A stretch of 64,000 nucleotides of DNA from Nitrincola lacisaponensis. Its GTDB lineage: Bacteria > Pseudomonadota > Gammaproteobacteria > Pseudomonadales > Balneatricaceae. The stretch lies in the NCBI RefSeq assembly GCF_000691225.1, contig NZ_JMSZ01000007.1, positions 1 through 64,000 on the forward strand, written 5' to 3'. The notes under the pieces were generated by a model. It saw only the letters and a list, made by a program, of their open reading frames with translations, did no database searches and was not told the DNA's origin. Position 1 is the first letter of the stretch. Every line of letters starts with the position of its first letter. Position numbers and translations under genes: made by a program. Shown here piece by piece: positions 28,124 to 37,195 of this stretch.

Positions 28124-29191
28124 ATGAGTACAAGAGCCATCTTTAGAGTCGATGCTTCAGTCCAGATAGGCACAGGCCATGTGATGCGTTGCCTGACGCT
28201 GGCTAATGAATTGGCTGAGCAAGGTGTAGAATGTCATTTTATCTGTCGTGAGCACCCTGGACACCTGATCCCTTTAGTTGCAGAACACGGACATCAGCTG
28301 CATGTTCTACCCTGTGCTGCCACCACTGATGATCTGTCAAAAGGGCTGGGAGAAACTCAAGCTACTGATGCCTGCCAATCTATAGCCATTATTCAAAATT
28401 TGCTGCCTGAATGGTTGATAGTGGACCACTACGCATTGGATTATCATTGGCAAACACTACTACGTCCTTACTGTAAAAAAATTATGGTGATTGATGACCT
28501 GGCTGACAGACAGCATGAGTGTGACCTCCTGCTAGACCAGACCTATGGACGTGATCAACAAGATTATAAGCCGTTAGTACCTGCACAATGTGAATTACTT
28601 TGTGGGTCACAATATGCGTTACTCAGGCCGGAATTTTCTCAGTGGCGGCAATACAGCCTGGAGCGCCGTCAACAGGGTAAACTACAGCATCTGCTTATTA
28701 ATCTGGGCGGTGTTGACAAAGACAATATCACCAGCCAGATTTTGAATGCATTACAAGGCTGCCCACTGCCTAATGACTGTAAAATTACCGTGGTAATGGG
28801 GTCTACTGCGCCTTGGGTTGATGTAGTCAAACAGCAAGCCAGACAATTACCTTGGATAACTGAGGTAAAAGTAGGTGTGGAAAATATGGCTGAGCTAATG
28901 GCGAATAGTGATCTTGCTATAGGGGCCGCAGGGGCTACTTCCTGGGAGCGTTGCTGTTTGGGATTGCCGACTATTATGGTCATATTGGCTGAAAACCAGC
29001 GTGTTATTGCAGAAAACCTAAACAGAGCAAAAGCTGGAAAGCGAGTTTATATTGAATCTATTAATGAAGATCTTTCAAAGGTTTTTATTAATTTATCAAA
29101 TGATGCAATGAAACAAATTTCATATCATGCAACTCGTATCTGTGATGGCTTGGGCAGAGTTAAAATTGCAAGGTTGATTAGTGGACGCTAA
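28124..29191 (+). CDS. pseG: UDP-2,4-diacetamido-2,4,6-trideoxy-beta-L-altropyranose hydrolase
   Basis: The 355-residue GT-B-like hydrolase removes UDP from the altrosamine intermediate. It has FRVDASVQIGTGHVMRCLTLA at the N-terminus with the conserved His, VDHYALDY, VIDDLADR, LDQTYGR, and a C-terminal GAAGATSWERCCLGLP. ATG 28124 is chosen; the frame is open to a TTG at 28106 inside the preceding gene. It overlaps the next gene by 11 bp. Confidence 0.9.
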   Translation: MSTRAIFRVDASVQIGTGHVMRCLTLANELAEQGVECHFICREHPGHLIPLVAEHGHQLHVLPCAATTDDLSKGLGETQATDACQSIAIIQNLLPEWLIVDHYALDYHWQTLLRPYCKKIMVIDDLADRQHECDLLLDQTYGRDQQDYKPLVPAQCELLCGSQYALLRPEFSQWRQYSLERRQQGKLQHLLINLGGVDKDNITSQILNALQGCPLPNDCKITVVMGSTAPWVDVVKQQARQLPWITEVKVGVENMAELMANSDLAIGAAGATSWERCCLGLPTIMVILAENQRVIAENLNRAKAGKRVYIESINEDLSKVFINLSNDAMKQISYHATRICDGLGRVKIARLISGR

Positions 29192-29834
29192 TAATAGAGT
29201 AACAATACTTGTAGATAATGACTCCTGGATTCTCCCTTATGCGCTGGAGCTTGAAAAAGCCTTGCGACAAGCCGGGATCGAAGCAGATCTGGTACGCTCT
29301 CCAGAAGGCATTCATGAAGGTTGGGTATGCTTTCTTATCGGGTGTGTACATATTGTCAAAGATCAATACTTAAGAAGAAATAAGCATAACCTGGTTGTTC
29401 ATGAAAGTGATCTTCCAAAAGGTCGCGGTTTTGCACCTATGGCTTGGCAAATTCTTGAAGGGGCTAACACTATACCCGTTTGTTTACTTGAGGCGTCGCC
29501 AGGTGAGCCTGATGCTGGGAATATCTGGTTAAAAGACCATATCACACTGACTGGAGATGAAATGCTACCAGCCTGGCGTCAACTCCAGGGAGAAAAAACC
29601 TTAGAATTATGTTTACGCTTCATTGATGAGTACAGTAGTTTGAATCCATTACAGCAAGTCGGTGAACCGACTTGGTATAGACGGAGAACGCCTGCTGATA
29701 GCGAGCTTGATCCAGAGAAATCCTTAAGAGATCAGTTCAATCTTCTGCGTATAGTTGATAATGACCGATACCCTGCCTTTTTCAGGGTTGGGGAGAAAAA
29801 GATCATTGTTAAATTATCTGATAGTAGCAGTTGA
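29181..29834 (+). CDS. Formyltransferase-like protein of the nonulosonic acid cluster
   Basis: The 217-residue protein resembles the formyl-transferase N-terminal fold. HESDLPKGRGFAPMAWQILEG matches the HxSxLPxxRG...P..W.I..G pattern, and DAGNIWLKD carries the expected Asp-x-Gly-x-Ile. The usual Asn two residues before the active-site His is Val here (LVVHES), so classical formyl-tetrahydrofolate chemistry is uncertain. No PseH acetyltransferase is found between pseC and pseI, so this protein may acylate the 4-amino group instead. That is inference. GTG start at 29181. Confidence 0.7.
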   Translation: MDANNRVTILVDNDSWILPYALELEKALRQAGIEADLVRSPEGIHEGWVCFLIGCVHIVKDQYLRRNKHNLVVHESDLPKGRGFAPMAWQILEGANTIPVCLLEASPGEPDAGNIWLKDHITLTGDEMLPAWRQLQGEKTLELCLRFIDEYSSLNPLQQVGEPTWYRRRTPADSELDPEKSLRDQFNLLRIVDNDRYPAFFRVGEKKIIVKLSDSSS

Positions 29835-29886
29835 TTATTTATTAACATCATTATGCTGTGAAGATTAATTTGAGAAGTATGATTTT

Positions 29887-30822
29887 ATGAAAATTAATAA
29901 ACGATTATTGTTCACAGGTGGTGGTGGAGCTGGAAATGAAGCAATATGGAAGTTTTTAAAAAATAAATATGATATGTATTTTGCAGATTGTGATATTAGT
30001 AATATTGATCCGGATATACCGGAAGATAGAAAAATAGAAATACCTAAAGCTTGTGCTTCTGATTTCATAGATAGATTGATTGATATTTCTAATGCTTACG
30101 GTATTGATTTTGTTATACCAAGTGTTGATGAAGAGTTAATATTGTTTTCGAAAAACAGAAATTTGTTTGCTTGTGAAATATATGTTCCTGATGAGGCTTT
30201 TATTTCTCAAATGCTTAATAAGAGATTGTGTGCAGAGCTAATAAGGATTTCAGGCTTAAGTGCACCCAGAACAGAGCAAGTAGATGAATGGAAAAGCTTA
30301 AATTTTCCAATGATTATTAAGCCTAAAACCGGGAGAGGTTCCCGTGGTGTTATGACGATTTCATCAGAAGAAGAGTTAAATGCATATAGAGTATTTAATC
30401 CAGTGCCGGATGAGGATTTGATCGTGCAAGAGCTTATAATTGGTGAGGAATATACGGTTTTAATATCTGCTGACAAAGAAAAAAAATTGAACTGTATAAT
30501 TCCGGTAAAAGTTGAGCGGAAAAGAGGTGTGACAGTATTGGCATCTATTGATATGAATGGTGCAGTAATTGATTATGCTAAAAAATTTCATGCAAAGTTT
30601 CCAACAAGTGGAATATACAACTTGCAATGCATTCTGACAGCTAAAGGTTATGTTTATCCTTTTGAAATAAATCCAAGAATTTCAACAACCTTTTGCATGA
30701 GTTTGGCTGCTGGCTTCGATCCTTTTGAAATTTTCACTGCTAGTGTTTCTAGTCTGTTTTTTCCGGAAAAAAAATTTAAGCTTTTTAGAACTTGGAAAAA
30801 CAGTTTTTTACCAGTTGGATAA
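29887..30822 (+). CDS. ATP-grasp family ligase
   Basis: The 311-residue protein has the carbamoyl-phosphate-synthase-like ATP-grasp pattern. An N-terminal pre-ATP domain has LLFTGGGGAGNEA, followed by ATP-binding FPMIIKPKTGRGSRGV, IVQELIIGEEYT, and metal-binding Glu/Asn in FEINPRIS. Such enzymes join a carboxylate to an amine with ATP. In this cluster it could attach an amino acid or hydroxyacid to the 5- or 7-amino group of a nonulosonic acid; that is inference. It starts the second AT-rich block; 52 bp separate it from the previous gene. Confidence 0.8.
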   Translation: MKINKRLLFTGGGGAGNEAIWKFLKNKYDMYFADCDISNIDPDIPEDRKIEIPKACASDFIDRLIDISNAYGIDFVIPSVDEELILFSKNRNLFACEIYVPDEAFISQMLNKRLCAELIRISGLSAPRTEQVDEWKSLNFPMIIKPKTGRGSRGVMTISSEEELNAYRVFNPVPDEDLIVQELIIGEEYTVLISADKEKKLNCIIPVKVERKRGVTVLASIDMNGAVIDYAKKFHAKFPTSGIYNLQCILTAKGYVYPFEINPRISTTFCMSLAAGFDPFEIFTASVSSLFFPEKKFKLFRTWKNSFLPVG

Positions 30823-30834
30823 TTATGGTTTGAT

Positions 30835-31869
30835 ATGAATTTTAAAATAAAAGATAAGCATGTAGGGCTAGGTTGTAAAAGCTTTATTATTGCTGAAATA
30901 GGCTCTAATCATAATCAGGATTTCGAGTTAGCGCTTAATCTTATTGATAAGGCTGCTGAAGCAGGCGTCGATGCCGTTAAATTTCAAACTTTTAGGGCAG
31001 ATGCTCATGTGTCAAAATTTGCTGAAATGCCTTCGTACTTAAAAGGCTATGAAAATATTCATGAATTAATTAAAAGCTTAGAGTTAAATCGTGATTGGCA
31101 AAAGCCACTAAAAGAGTATGCTGAAGAAAAGGGTTTGATATTTTTTTCATCACCTTGTGACTATGAAGCTGTTGACCAACTAGAAAAAATAGGTGTACCA
31201 GCTCACAAAGTCGCATCGTTTGATTTACCAGATTTAGATTTGATACGGTATATTGCAAAGACGCAAAAACCAATATTGCTCTCTACAGGTTTAGCTGACT
31301 GGATGGAGATACAGCGAGCTGTAGATGTTTGCAGAGAGGAAGGAAACAATCAGATTTTACTGTTTCAATGTACTTCACTATATCCAGCACCAGCGAACCT
31401 ATCTAATTTAAAAGCAATGCAGACTATGCGTGATAATTTTCAGGTTGTTGTTGGATATTCGGATCATACACTTGGAGATAATATCCCGGTAGCCGCTGTG
31501 GCTATGGGAGCATCAGCCATTGAAAAACATTTCACGCTTGATAGAAAGATGAGTGGACCTGATCATGCTTTTGCTATTGAGCCAGACGAATTAAGGATTA
31601 TGGTGCGGAAAATCAGGGAAGTTGAGTCAGCTATTGGTGATGGCTCTAAATCCGGACCAAGAAATGAAGAAATGGACATGTTTCACAAAGTTCGTAGAAG
31701 TTTGCATGCTTCAAAAGATATAAAGAAAGGTACTGTGATTACTGAAGATATGCTTGTTTCTAAAAGGCCAGGGTTTGGTGTTCCAATATATTTAAAAGAT
31801 ATAGTGATTGGAAGAGTTGCAAGAGAGGATATAAATAAGGATAGCTGGATTAGCTGGGATTTAATATAG
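30835..31869 (+). CDS. pseI: Pseudaminic (nonulosonic) acid synthase
   Basis: The 344-residue NeuB-family enzyme condenses a 6-deoxy-hexosamine with phosphoenolpyruvate. It has FIIAEIGSNHNQDFELALNL, VKFQTF, SSPCDYEAVD, GYSDHTLGDNIPV and IEKHFTLD in the TIM barrel. A C-terminal SAF antifreeze-like domain (about 285-344) has RRSLHASKDIKKG. The PseI rather than NeuB assignment rests on pseB/pseC/pseG in the same run. It overlaps the next start by 1 bp. Confidence 0.88.
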   Translation: MNFKIKDKHVGLGCKSFIIAEIGSNHNQDFELALNLIDKAAEAGVDAVKFQTFRADAHVSKFAEMPSYLKGYENIHELIKSLELNRDWQKPLKEYAEEKGLIFFSSPCDYEAVDQLEKIGVPAHKVASFDLPDLDLIRYIAKTQKPILLSTGLADWMEIQRAVDVCREEGNNQILLFQCTSLYPAPANLSNLKAMQTMRDNFQVVVGYSDHTLGDNIPVAAVAMGASAIEKHFTLDRKMSGPDHAFAIEPDELRIMVRKIREVESAIGDGSKSGPRNEEMDMFHKVRRSLHASKDIKKGTVITEDMLVSKRPGFGVPIYLKDIVIGRVAREDINKDSWISWDLI

Positions 31870-32723
31870 TGCCACGTGTATTGTTAACTGGGTCAAATGG
31901 ATTTTTAGGATCTAGGCTCTCTGAGTTGATAGAGAGAGAAAAGAGTATTGATTTGATAAAATCCGTAAGAAAAACTGATTCAGAGGTGAGTTCATCCATA
32001 AAATGTGACTTGACAAATATTGTTGAGGTGAAAAATATGTTGGATGAAGTTAAGCCTGATATTATATTGAATGCAGCAGCCTTTGTCCCTAAAGCTCAAT
32101 CTGATTATGAGAGTTCTCAGTCAGATGCTAATGTAGTAATGGTTGAGAATATTATAGAAAATAGTGACGCAATATTCATTAATATATCGTCTATGGCAGT
32201 CTATGGTGTTTCAGATAGAGTTTTGCATTCTGAGGATGAAGAAGCCAGGCCAGAAACAGCTTATGGGAAAAGTAAGAATAATATCGAAAATTTATTGAGA
32301 TGCAACATATCTCCATCTCTATCAATTCGAATTCCTGGCTTGTTTGGTCCCGAAAGAAAATCAGGATTAGTATATAATACATTTAAGGCCTTACACTTTG
32401 AGAGACCCCCGGTTTTACCTGAGCAGCCTTTATTGTGGGCGGGGATGGATGTTAGAGATGCTGCTGATTTAATAGTTAAGGTTATGCTGACATGGGATTT
32501 TTCTATTATAGATAGAAAGTGTGTCAATATATCTTATCCAGGGCTTTTTTCAATTAATAGTTTTGTAGAAATAGCCGAAAAATTGTTTGATAAAAAAATA
32601 TCATATAATATAGTCCATCCACTATTTGGTTTTGATTTGCATATGCTGAATGCAGTTGGATTTATGCCTGAAACTGATTTTAGTTCTGCATTGTTGAGGG
32701 TGAAATATGATTATGGATTTTGA
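31869..32723 (+). CDS. NAD-dependent epimerase/dehydratase family protein
   Basis: The 284-residue extended SDR has LLTGSNGFLGSRLSELIE, NAAAFVPKAQ, ISSMAVYG and the YGKSKNNIEN catalytic Tyr/Lys. It is shorter than GalE-type enzymes. GTG start at 31869 overlaps the pseI stop. Its role could be reduction or epimerisation of a side chain or sugar linked to the nonulosonic acid; the substrate is not evident. AT-rich like its neighbours. Confidence 0.78.
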   Translation: MPRVLLTGSNGFLGSRLSELIEREKSIDLIKSVRKTDSEVSSSIKCDLTNIVEVKNMLDEVKPDIILNAAAFVPKAQSDYESSQSDANVVMVENIIENSDAIFINISSMAVYGVSDRVLHSEDEEARPETAYGKSKNNIENLLRCNISPSLSIRIPGLFGPERKSGLVYNTFKALHFERPPVLPEQPLLWAGMDVRDAADLIVKVMLTWDFSIIDRKCVNISYPGLFSINSFVEIAEKLFDKKISYNIVHPLFGFDLHMLNAVGFMPETDFSSALLRVKYDYGF

Positions 32724-33507
32724 TGATATTAGTGAACTTGTTAACGGTGTGAAGGCTATTGGTGACGAGATTAATAGTTGGCGTTCTGATGCGTTTTTTT
32801 TGCAAATAAGAGAGCCTAAGGCATTCAAGACTGAAGCTGATTTAAGAGCAAGTGCGTTGTTGAATGAATTGATTAAGCGGTTTAAAAAAAATGCTGTTGT
32901 GATCTCTGAAGAAGACGCTGGTTTTAGCGATATTAGACCGGACTCTTATTGGCTTATTGATCCTATTGATGGTACTGCAAGTTGGTATGAGGGTTTTCCT
33001 GGGTTTGTGACTCAGATTTGCTATATTCAAAAAGGAATTCCTGAGATTGGTATTATATATGCTCCTGCTCTAGAGAAACTATGGTTAGGGATTGTTGGTA
33101 AAGGTGCTTTTTTAAATGGTACCCGTTTAGAAAAACGAGATGGTGAGTTGTTTGATTCTGGTTTTGTGCTTGTAGATAATTTTCCTGAACCCAAAAGGAT
33201 TTCAAAAATAATATATGATAATTTTAATGTTATAAGATATATTGAGTCAGGTTCTTTAGGTTTGAAATCATTGCTTGTCGCAGATGGTACATCTGATTTG
33301 TTTGTTAAAGATGTAGTTATCCGCGATTGGGATGTTGCGGCAGCCAGTGTTATTTTAAATGAGTTGGGCTGCTATATTTCTGATTTAGAAGGTAACCCCA
33401 TAAATTATTATGGGTCGCATGAAAAAAATAAAGGATTATTGGTGGCAGCTAATGCCAAATTGGCGAATACTATTATTCAATTTACTAGAGAGTTTAAATG
33501 TGTCTAG
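32707..33507 (+). CDS. Inositol monophosphatase/CysQ-family phosphatase
   Basis: The 266-residue protein has the metal-dependent phosphatase signatures: FKTEADLRAS, SEEDAG, WLIDPIDGTASW (both Asp residues and Glu of the Mg site) and RDWDVAAASVILNELG. It overlaps the preceding gene by 17 bp. In this cluster it could remove a phosphate from a sugar or side-chain precursor. Members also act on 3'-phosphoadenosine phosphate, so a link to sulfate metabolism is an alternative. Confidence 0.85.
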   Translation: MIMDFDDISELVNGVKAIGDEINSWRSDAFFLQIREPKAFKTEADLRASALLNELIKRFKKNAVVISEEDAGFSDIRPDSYWLIDPIDGTASWYEGFPGFVTQICYIQKGIPEIGIIYAPALEKLWLGIVGKGAFLNGTRLEKRDGELFDSGFVLVDNFPEPKRISKIIYDNFNVIRYIESGSLGLKSLLVADGTSDLFVKDVVIRDWDVAAASVILNELGCYISDLEGNPINYYGSHEKNKGLLVAANAKLANTIIQFTREFKCV

Positions 33508-34171
33508 CGTTATATTAGTAGTTGCCGCTCATGCCGATGATGAAGCGCTTGGTTGTGGAGGTACCCTGGCTAAACATGCTGCTCAGGGGGATTCCGTTTA
33601 TGTCGTATTTCTGGCGGATGGAGTGACCTCACGTTCAGAGGTGACTCCTGTGGAGCAGAAATTACGCAATGCTGCGGCTGTTCATGCACTTGATATTTTG
33701 GGTGTTAAACAAAGTTTCATGCTGGGCTTTCCTGACAACCGTATGGATAGCATCCCGTTACTTGAGATAGTGCAAAAGCTTGAGTCGGTGTTGGAACAGG
33801 TAAAGCCTCATGTTGTTTACACACATCATCATGGCGATCTGAATATTGATCATCGTATAGCCCATCAGGCGGTCATGACAGCATGCCGACCTGTACCGGG
33901 TACTTCTGTAAAAGAAATATATACGTTTGAAGTTCTGTCATCTACAGAATGGAACACACCGGGTTTAACCCCGTTTATACCGAATGTGTATGTTGATATA
34001 TCTGAATATCTTGATATCAAGATTCAAGCAATTTCTGCATATGCGATGGAAATGCGTGATGCGCCTCATAGCAGATCTATGGTGAATATCCAGCAACAGG
34101 CAGGCTATCGAGGATATTCTATGGGATTATATTCCGCCGAAGCATTTAGTCTAATTAGAATGATTTTATAG
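33500..34171 (+). CDS. PIG-L/LmbE-family deacetylase
   Basis: The 223-residue protein carries the zinc deacetylase signature AAHADDEALGCGGTLAKH (His and Asp-Asp of the metal site), DGVTSRS and YTHHHGDLNIDHR. GTG 33500 is chosen with a GAGAG-type ribosome site; the frame is open upstream to 33410. It overlaps the IMPase gene by 8 bp and is the last + strand gene of the polysaccharide locus. It could remove an N-acetyl group so that another acyl group can be added to the nonulosonic acid. Confidence 0.85.
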   Translation: MSSVILVVAAHADDEALGCGGTLAKHAAQGDSVYVVFLADGVTSRSEVTPVEQKLRNAAAVHALDILGVKQSFMLGFPDNRMDSIPLLEIVQKLESVLEQVKPHVVYTHHHGDLNIDHRIAHQAVMTACRPVPGTSVKEIYTFEVLSSTEWNTPGLTPFIPNVYVDISEYLDIKIQAISAYAMEMRDAPHSRSMVNIQQQAGYRGYSMGLYSAEAFSLIRMIL

Positions 34172-34222
34172 GTCGAAGCATTTTTTTGATTTAGAGCCAT
34201 CGGCAGTCTATACCGAAAATGC

Positions 34223-35470
34223 TCAGATCATCATCGGTAAATACACCACCAGCATCAGCACGCCGATCAGTACCAGCAAATAGGGAATAATGGCACGGGT
34301 GATCTGCTCCAGCGGTAGCTGTGTGACGGAAGAGGCCACATACAGATTGATCGCCACGGGCGGTGTGATCATACCGATGGCCAGGCCGACCACAATAATC
34401 AGACCAAAATGGATCGGGTCGATCCCGATCTGAGTGACCAGGGGAAGCAGTACCGGCGTCAGAATAATCAGTGCACTGGCGGTTTCGATAAAGATACCGG
34501 TGATCAGAATCACGGCGACTACCAGCAGCATAATCATGTAAGGGTTGCTAGAGTAGGACAATACGGTTGCTGCCAGCTGGCTGGGGACTTGCCAGCTCGA
34601 CAAGGTCCAGCTCAATACGGCAGACATGGCAATCACCAGCATAATCACCGATGTGGTCATCGCCGAGCGCAGCAGAATTGTGTATATCTGTCGCAGGGTC
34701 AAGTCGCGGTAAATAAACAGTGACACGATCAATGCATAGTTTACGGCGACTACCGCGGCTTCGCTGGGTGTGAAAATACCTGAAAAAATCCCGCCTAAAA
34801 TAATCACCGGCGTCATCAGTCCCCAACTTGCACTTCTCAGCGTTACCCAGATGGTTCTAAGCGACAGGGGCGTGCCTTTAGGATAGTTGCGGCGGTAGGC
34901 TTGTATGATAGCAATCATCATCAGGCCAATACCCATCGCCAGTCCTGGCAAAAAGCCACTGAGAAAGAGTTTCGCGACAGATTCCTGAGCGATGACCGCG
35001 TAGATAATCATCGGTACTGACGGCGGAATCACCACACCAATGGTGCCACTGGCAGCAATCAGGCTTGCGGAAGATGCCGGGTCATAGCCCTTGCGCTTCA
35101 GCTCGGGTACCAGTGTTGAACCCACAGCGGCAGTGGTGGCTGCGCCTGAACCGGAGATGGCGGCAAAGAACATGCCTGCCATAACCGAGACAATAGCCAG
35201 CCCGCCTTTCAAAAAGCCGAACAGCGCATCGGCAAAATTCACCAGCTTTTCACTGATCTTGCCCTGTGCCATCAGGTCGCCGGTCAGAATGAACATGGGT
35301 ACAGCCACGAGTGCAAAGGAGTTTATACCCTGGAACATCTGCTGTGTGACCACCATCAGCGGCACACCCTGAGCATGCAGCGCAATCAGGGTGCTGGCAC
35401 CTATGGCAAACGCGATAGGTAAACCCAGCAGCATAAAGAGCAGGAACAGCAGAAACAGTACACCAGTCAT
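34223..35470 (-). CDS. dctM: TRAP transporter large permease DctM
   Basis: The 415-residue protein has about 12 membrane helices and the DctM pattern (GLPIAFAIGAS, AAISGSGAATTAAVGSTLVPE, SGTIGVVIPPSVPMIIYA, IGMITPPVAINLYV). It moves a carboxylate-type solute with sodium. Last gene of dctP-dctQ-dctM; it overlaps dctQ by 4 bp and ends 51 bp from the convergent polysaccharide locus. Confidence 0.95.
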   Translation of the reverse strand: MTGVLFLLFLLFMLLGLPIAFAIGASTLIALHAQGVPLMVVTQQMFQGINSFALVAVPMFILTGDLMAQGKISEKLVNFADALFGFLKGGLAIVSVMAGMFFAAISGSGAATTAAVGSTLVPELKRKGYDPASSASLIAASGTIGVVIPPSVPMIIYAVIAQESVAKLFLSGFLPGLAMGIGLMMIAIIQAYRRNYPKGTPLSLRTIWVTLRSASWGLMTPVIILGGIFSGIFTPSEAAVVAVNYALIVSLFIYRDLTLRQIYTILLRSAMTTSVIMLVIAMSAVLSWTLSSWQVPSQLAATVLSYSSNPYMIMLLVVAVILITGIFIETASALIILTPVLLPLVTQIGIDPIHFGLIIVVGLAIGMITPPVAINLYVASSVTQLPLEQITRAIIPYLLVLIGVLMLVVYLPMMI

Positions 35471-35970
35471 AGCGAGGACTCTTCAGGCTGACAGGGAGTG
35501 GACTTGAATATCAATTCCAGCAAATCCACCAGCGCGTAAAAGAAAATCAGTGCCGCACTGATGGGCATTACGGCATAGACATAGGACATTGACCAGCGTA
35601 AGGATGGTGAACGCTGAAAGCTCTGCACCTGCATGTATTCATAACCAATCATGGCCAACTTGGCCATAAATGCCAGCAGGATCAGGCAGGCCAGTCCTTT
35701 TGCCCAGTGACGCAGTGAGGCGGGCAGGGCATCTACCGCAAAATTCACAGCAATATGACGTCCTTGCTGAAATGCCAGCGCGCCGCCCAGAAATGTAATC
35801 CAGATCAGCAGAAAGCGCGCCACCTCCTCAGTCCAGGGGACGGCATTAAAAAAGACTCGGGACACTATCTGCAGTGTGATCACTGTAATCAGGGCAAGCA
35901 TCCCCAACACAATGGTCGGCTTCAGAATTAAGCCGACCCCCTGCTCGATGCGGTGTAAAAGACGAATCAC
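35467..35970 (-). CDS. dctQ: TRAP transporter small permease DctQ
   Basis: The 167-residue protein has four membrane helices, with the family segment FLLIWITFLGGALAFQQGRHIAV in the second pair. It joins DctM to form the membrane unit. GTG start at 35970 is immediately next to the dctP stop, so translation is coupled. Confidence 0.93.
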   Translation of the reverse strand: MIRLLHRIEQGVGLILKPTIVLGMLALITVITLQIVSRVFFNAVPWTEEVARFLLIWITFLGGALAFQQGRHIAVNFAVDALPASLRHWAKGLACLILLAFMAKLAMIGYEYMQVQSFQRSPSLRWSMSYVYAVMPISAALIFFYALVDLLELIFKSTPCQPEESSL

Positions 35971-36969
35971 TTACTGCAAGGCCTGCTGGATACGTTCCAG
36001 GTATTCACCAAACTGGGCACCGTATTTCTCATAGACGGGTGCGATGGCAGCCTGGAAGGCCGCAATATCTGGCTGCTCGACAATGGTCATGCCTGCCGCT
36101 CTGAGTGCATCCAGCTGCTCTGCTTCCATATCCGCATTCACCTGACGCTCATGTGCAGCGGCTTCTCTGGCCGCTTGTACCAGAATCTCCTGTGCCTCTG
36201 CCGGCAGTTGATTCCAGCTACGCATTCCCATAACAAAAATCGCCGGTGCGTAGGTATGACGTGTCAGTGACATATGTGACTGGGTTTCATTCAGTTTGAA
36301 GGAATGAATCACGTTTACAGGGTTTTCCTGTCCATCAATCGTTCCTTGCTGCATGGCGGTCAGCGCTTCAGTCCAGGCCATGGGCACAGCATTCGCGCCC
36401 AGTTCACGGAAAGTATCAATATAGACCGGATTTTCCATCACGCGGATACGCAAGCCCTGCAGATCTGCTGGAGAGTTTACCGGACGGCTGCTGTTGGTCA
36501 GGTTTCTGAAACCTCGCTCGGCATAGGCCAGTCCTTTCAGATTCACACTGGACAGCGAATCCAGCAAGTCCTGACCGATTGGGCCATCCAGCACTTCATA
36601 GGCCTGTTCGGGGGATGCAAACAGGAAGGGCAGTTCAAATACCGCCATCGGCTCAACAAAGTTGGCGACCGGGCCATTGGTAATCACACCCATATCCACC
36701 GTGCCAATCTGCATGCCTTCGAGCAATGTGCGCTCATCACCAAGCGAGGCGTTCGGGAAAATTTGTACCGAAACCTTGCCATCAGTACGTTCAGCCACCA
36801 GCTCCTGAAACTTGACAGCGGCGATATGAAAGCCGTCCTGCTCGTTTACCACATGCGCCAAACGCAGGGAAACCGGTTTCATGGAGTCCAGCGAGGAAGC
36901 CACCGCCTGAGCAGCAGACAGGGTGAGTGCTACAGCACCACCAACAACGAGTTTGTGAATCGCGTTCAT
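35971..36969 (-). CDS. dctP: TRAP transporter solute-binding protein DctP
   Basis: The 332-residue periplasmic protein has a signal peptide (MNAIHKLVVGGAVALTLSAA) and the DctP pattern, including LRLAHVVNEQDGFH, FPNASLGDERTLLEGMQIG, the solute-carboxylate Arg in LRIRVMENPVY and TIDGQENPV. The start is at 36969 behind GGAAAT; the frame extends 14 codons upstream without good initiation. It captures a C4-dicarboxylate, sugar acid or similar acid; the solute is not known. Confidence 0.93.
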   Translation of the reverse strand: MNAIHKLVVGGAVALTLSAAQAVASSLDSMKPVSLRLAHVVNEQDGFHIAAVKFQELVAERTDGKVSVQIFPNASLGDERTLLEGMQIGTVDMGVITNGPVANFVEPMAVFELPFLFASPEQAYEVLDGPIGQDLLDSLSSVNLKGLAYAERGFRNLTNSSRPVNSPADLQGLRIRVMENPVYIDTFRELGANAVPMAWTEALTAMQQGTIDGQENPVNVIHSFKLNETQSHMSLTRHTYAPAIFVMGMRSWNQLPAEAQEILVQAAREAAAHERQVNADMEAEQLDALRAAGMTIVEQPDIAAFQAAIAPVYEKYGAQFGEYLERIQQALQ

Positions 36970-37002
36970 GATTATTTCCTTATTGTTAGCTTTTCTAACG
37001 CG

Positions 37003-37025
37003 GGATACCACAAAACGCGGTATCC
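37003..37025. promoter_or_regulatory. Dyad upstream of dctP
   Basis: GGATACC (37003-37009) and GGTATCC (37019-37025) form a perfect 7-bp inverted repeat with a 9-nt spacer in the 226-bp divergent space between dctP and the MBL gene. It could be an operator for a TRAP-linked regulator; no regulator gene is next to this operon. Confidence 0.35.
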
Positions 37026-37195
37026 GTAAAAATCATAGGGGCTTGATTTGTCTGGGCTATATAGCAATAGGCAACAGTATAGTGGCGTTACTGTAAATGC
37101 AATAACCTTGATTCTGGTCGCATAAACCCATTAGATGACGTGATAAGGTATTGGTGTACTTAAGACCAAACGCGTAAGCATGAAAAGGATTTCGT

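Noticed and set aside
34178-34222. GCATTTT and AAAATGC arms between the PIG-L gene and dctM as a bidirectional terminator
   Set aside because: The loop is about 31 nt and the stem is AT-rich; it is unlikely to form a working terminator.
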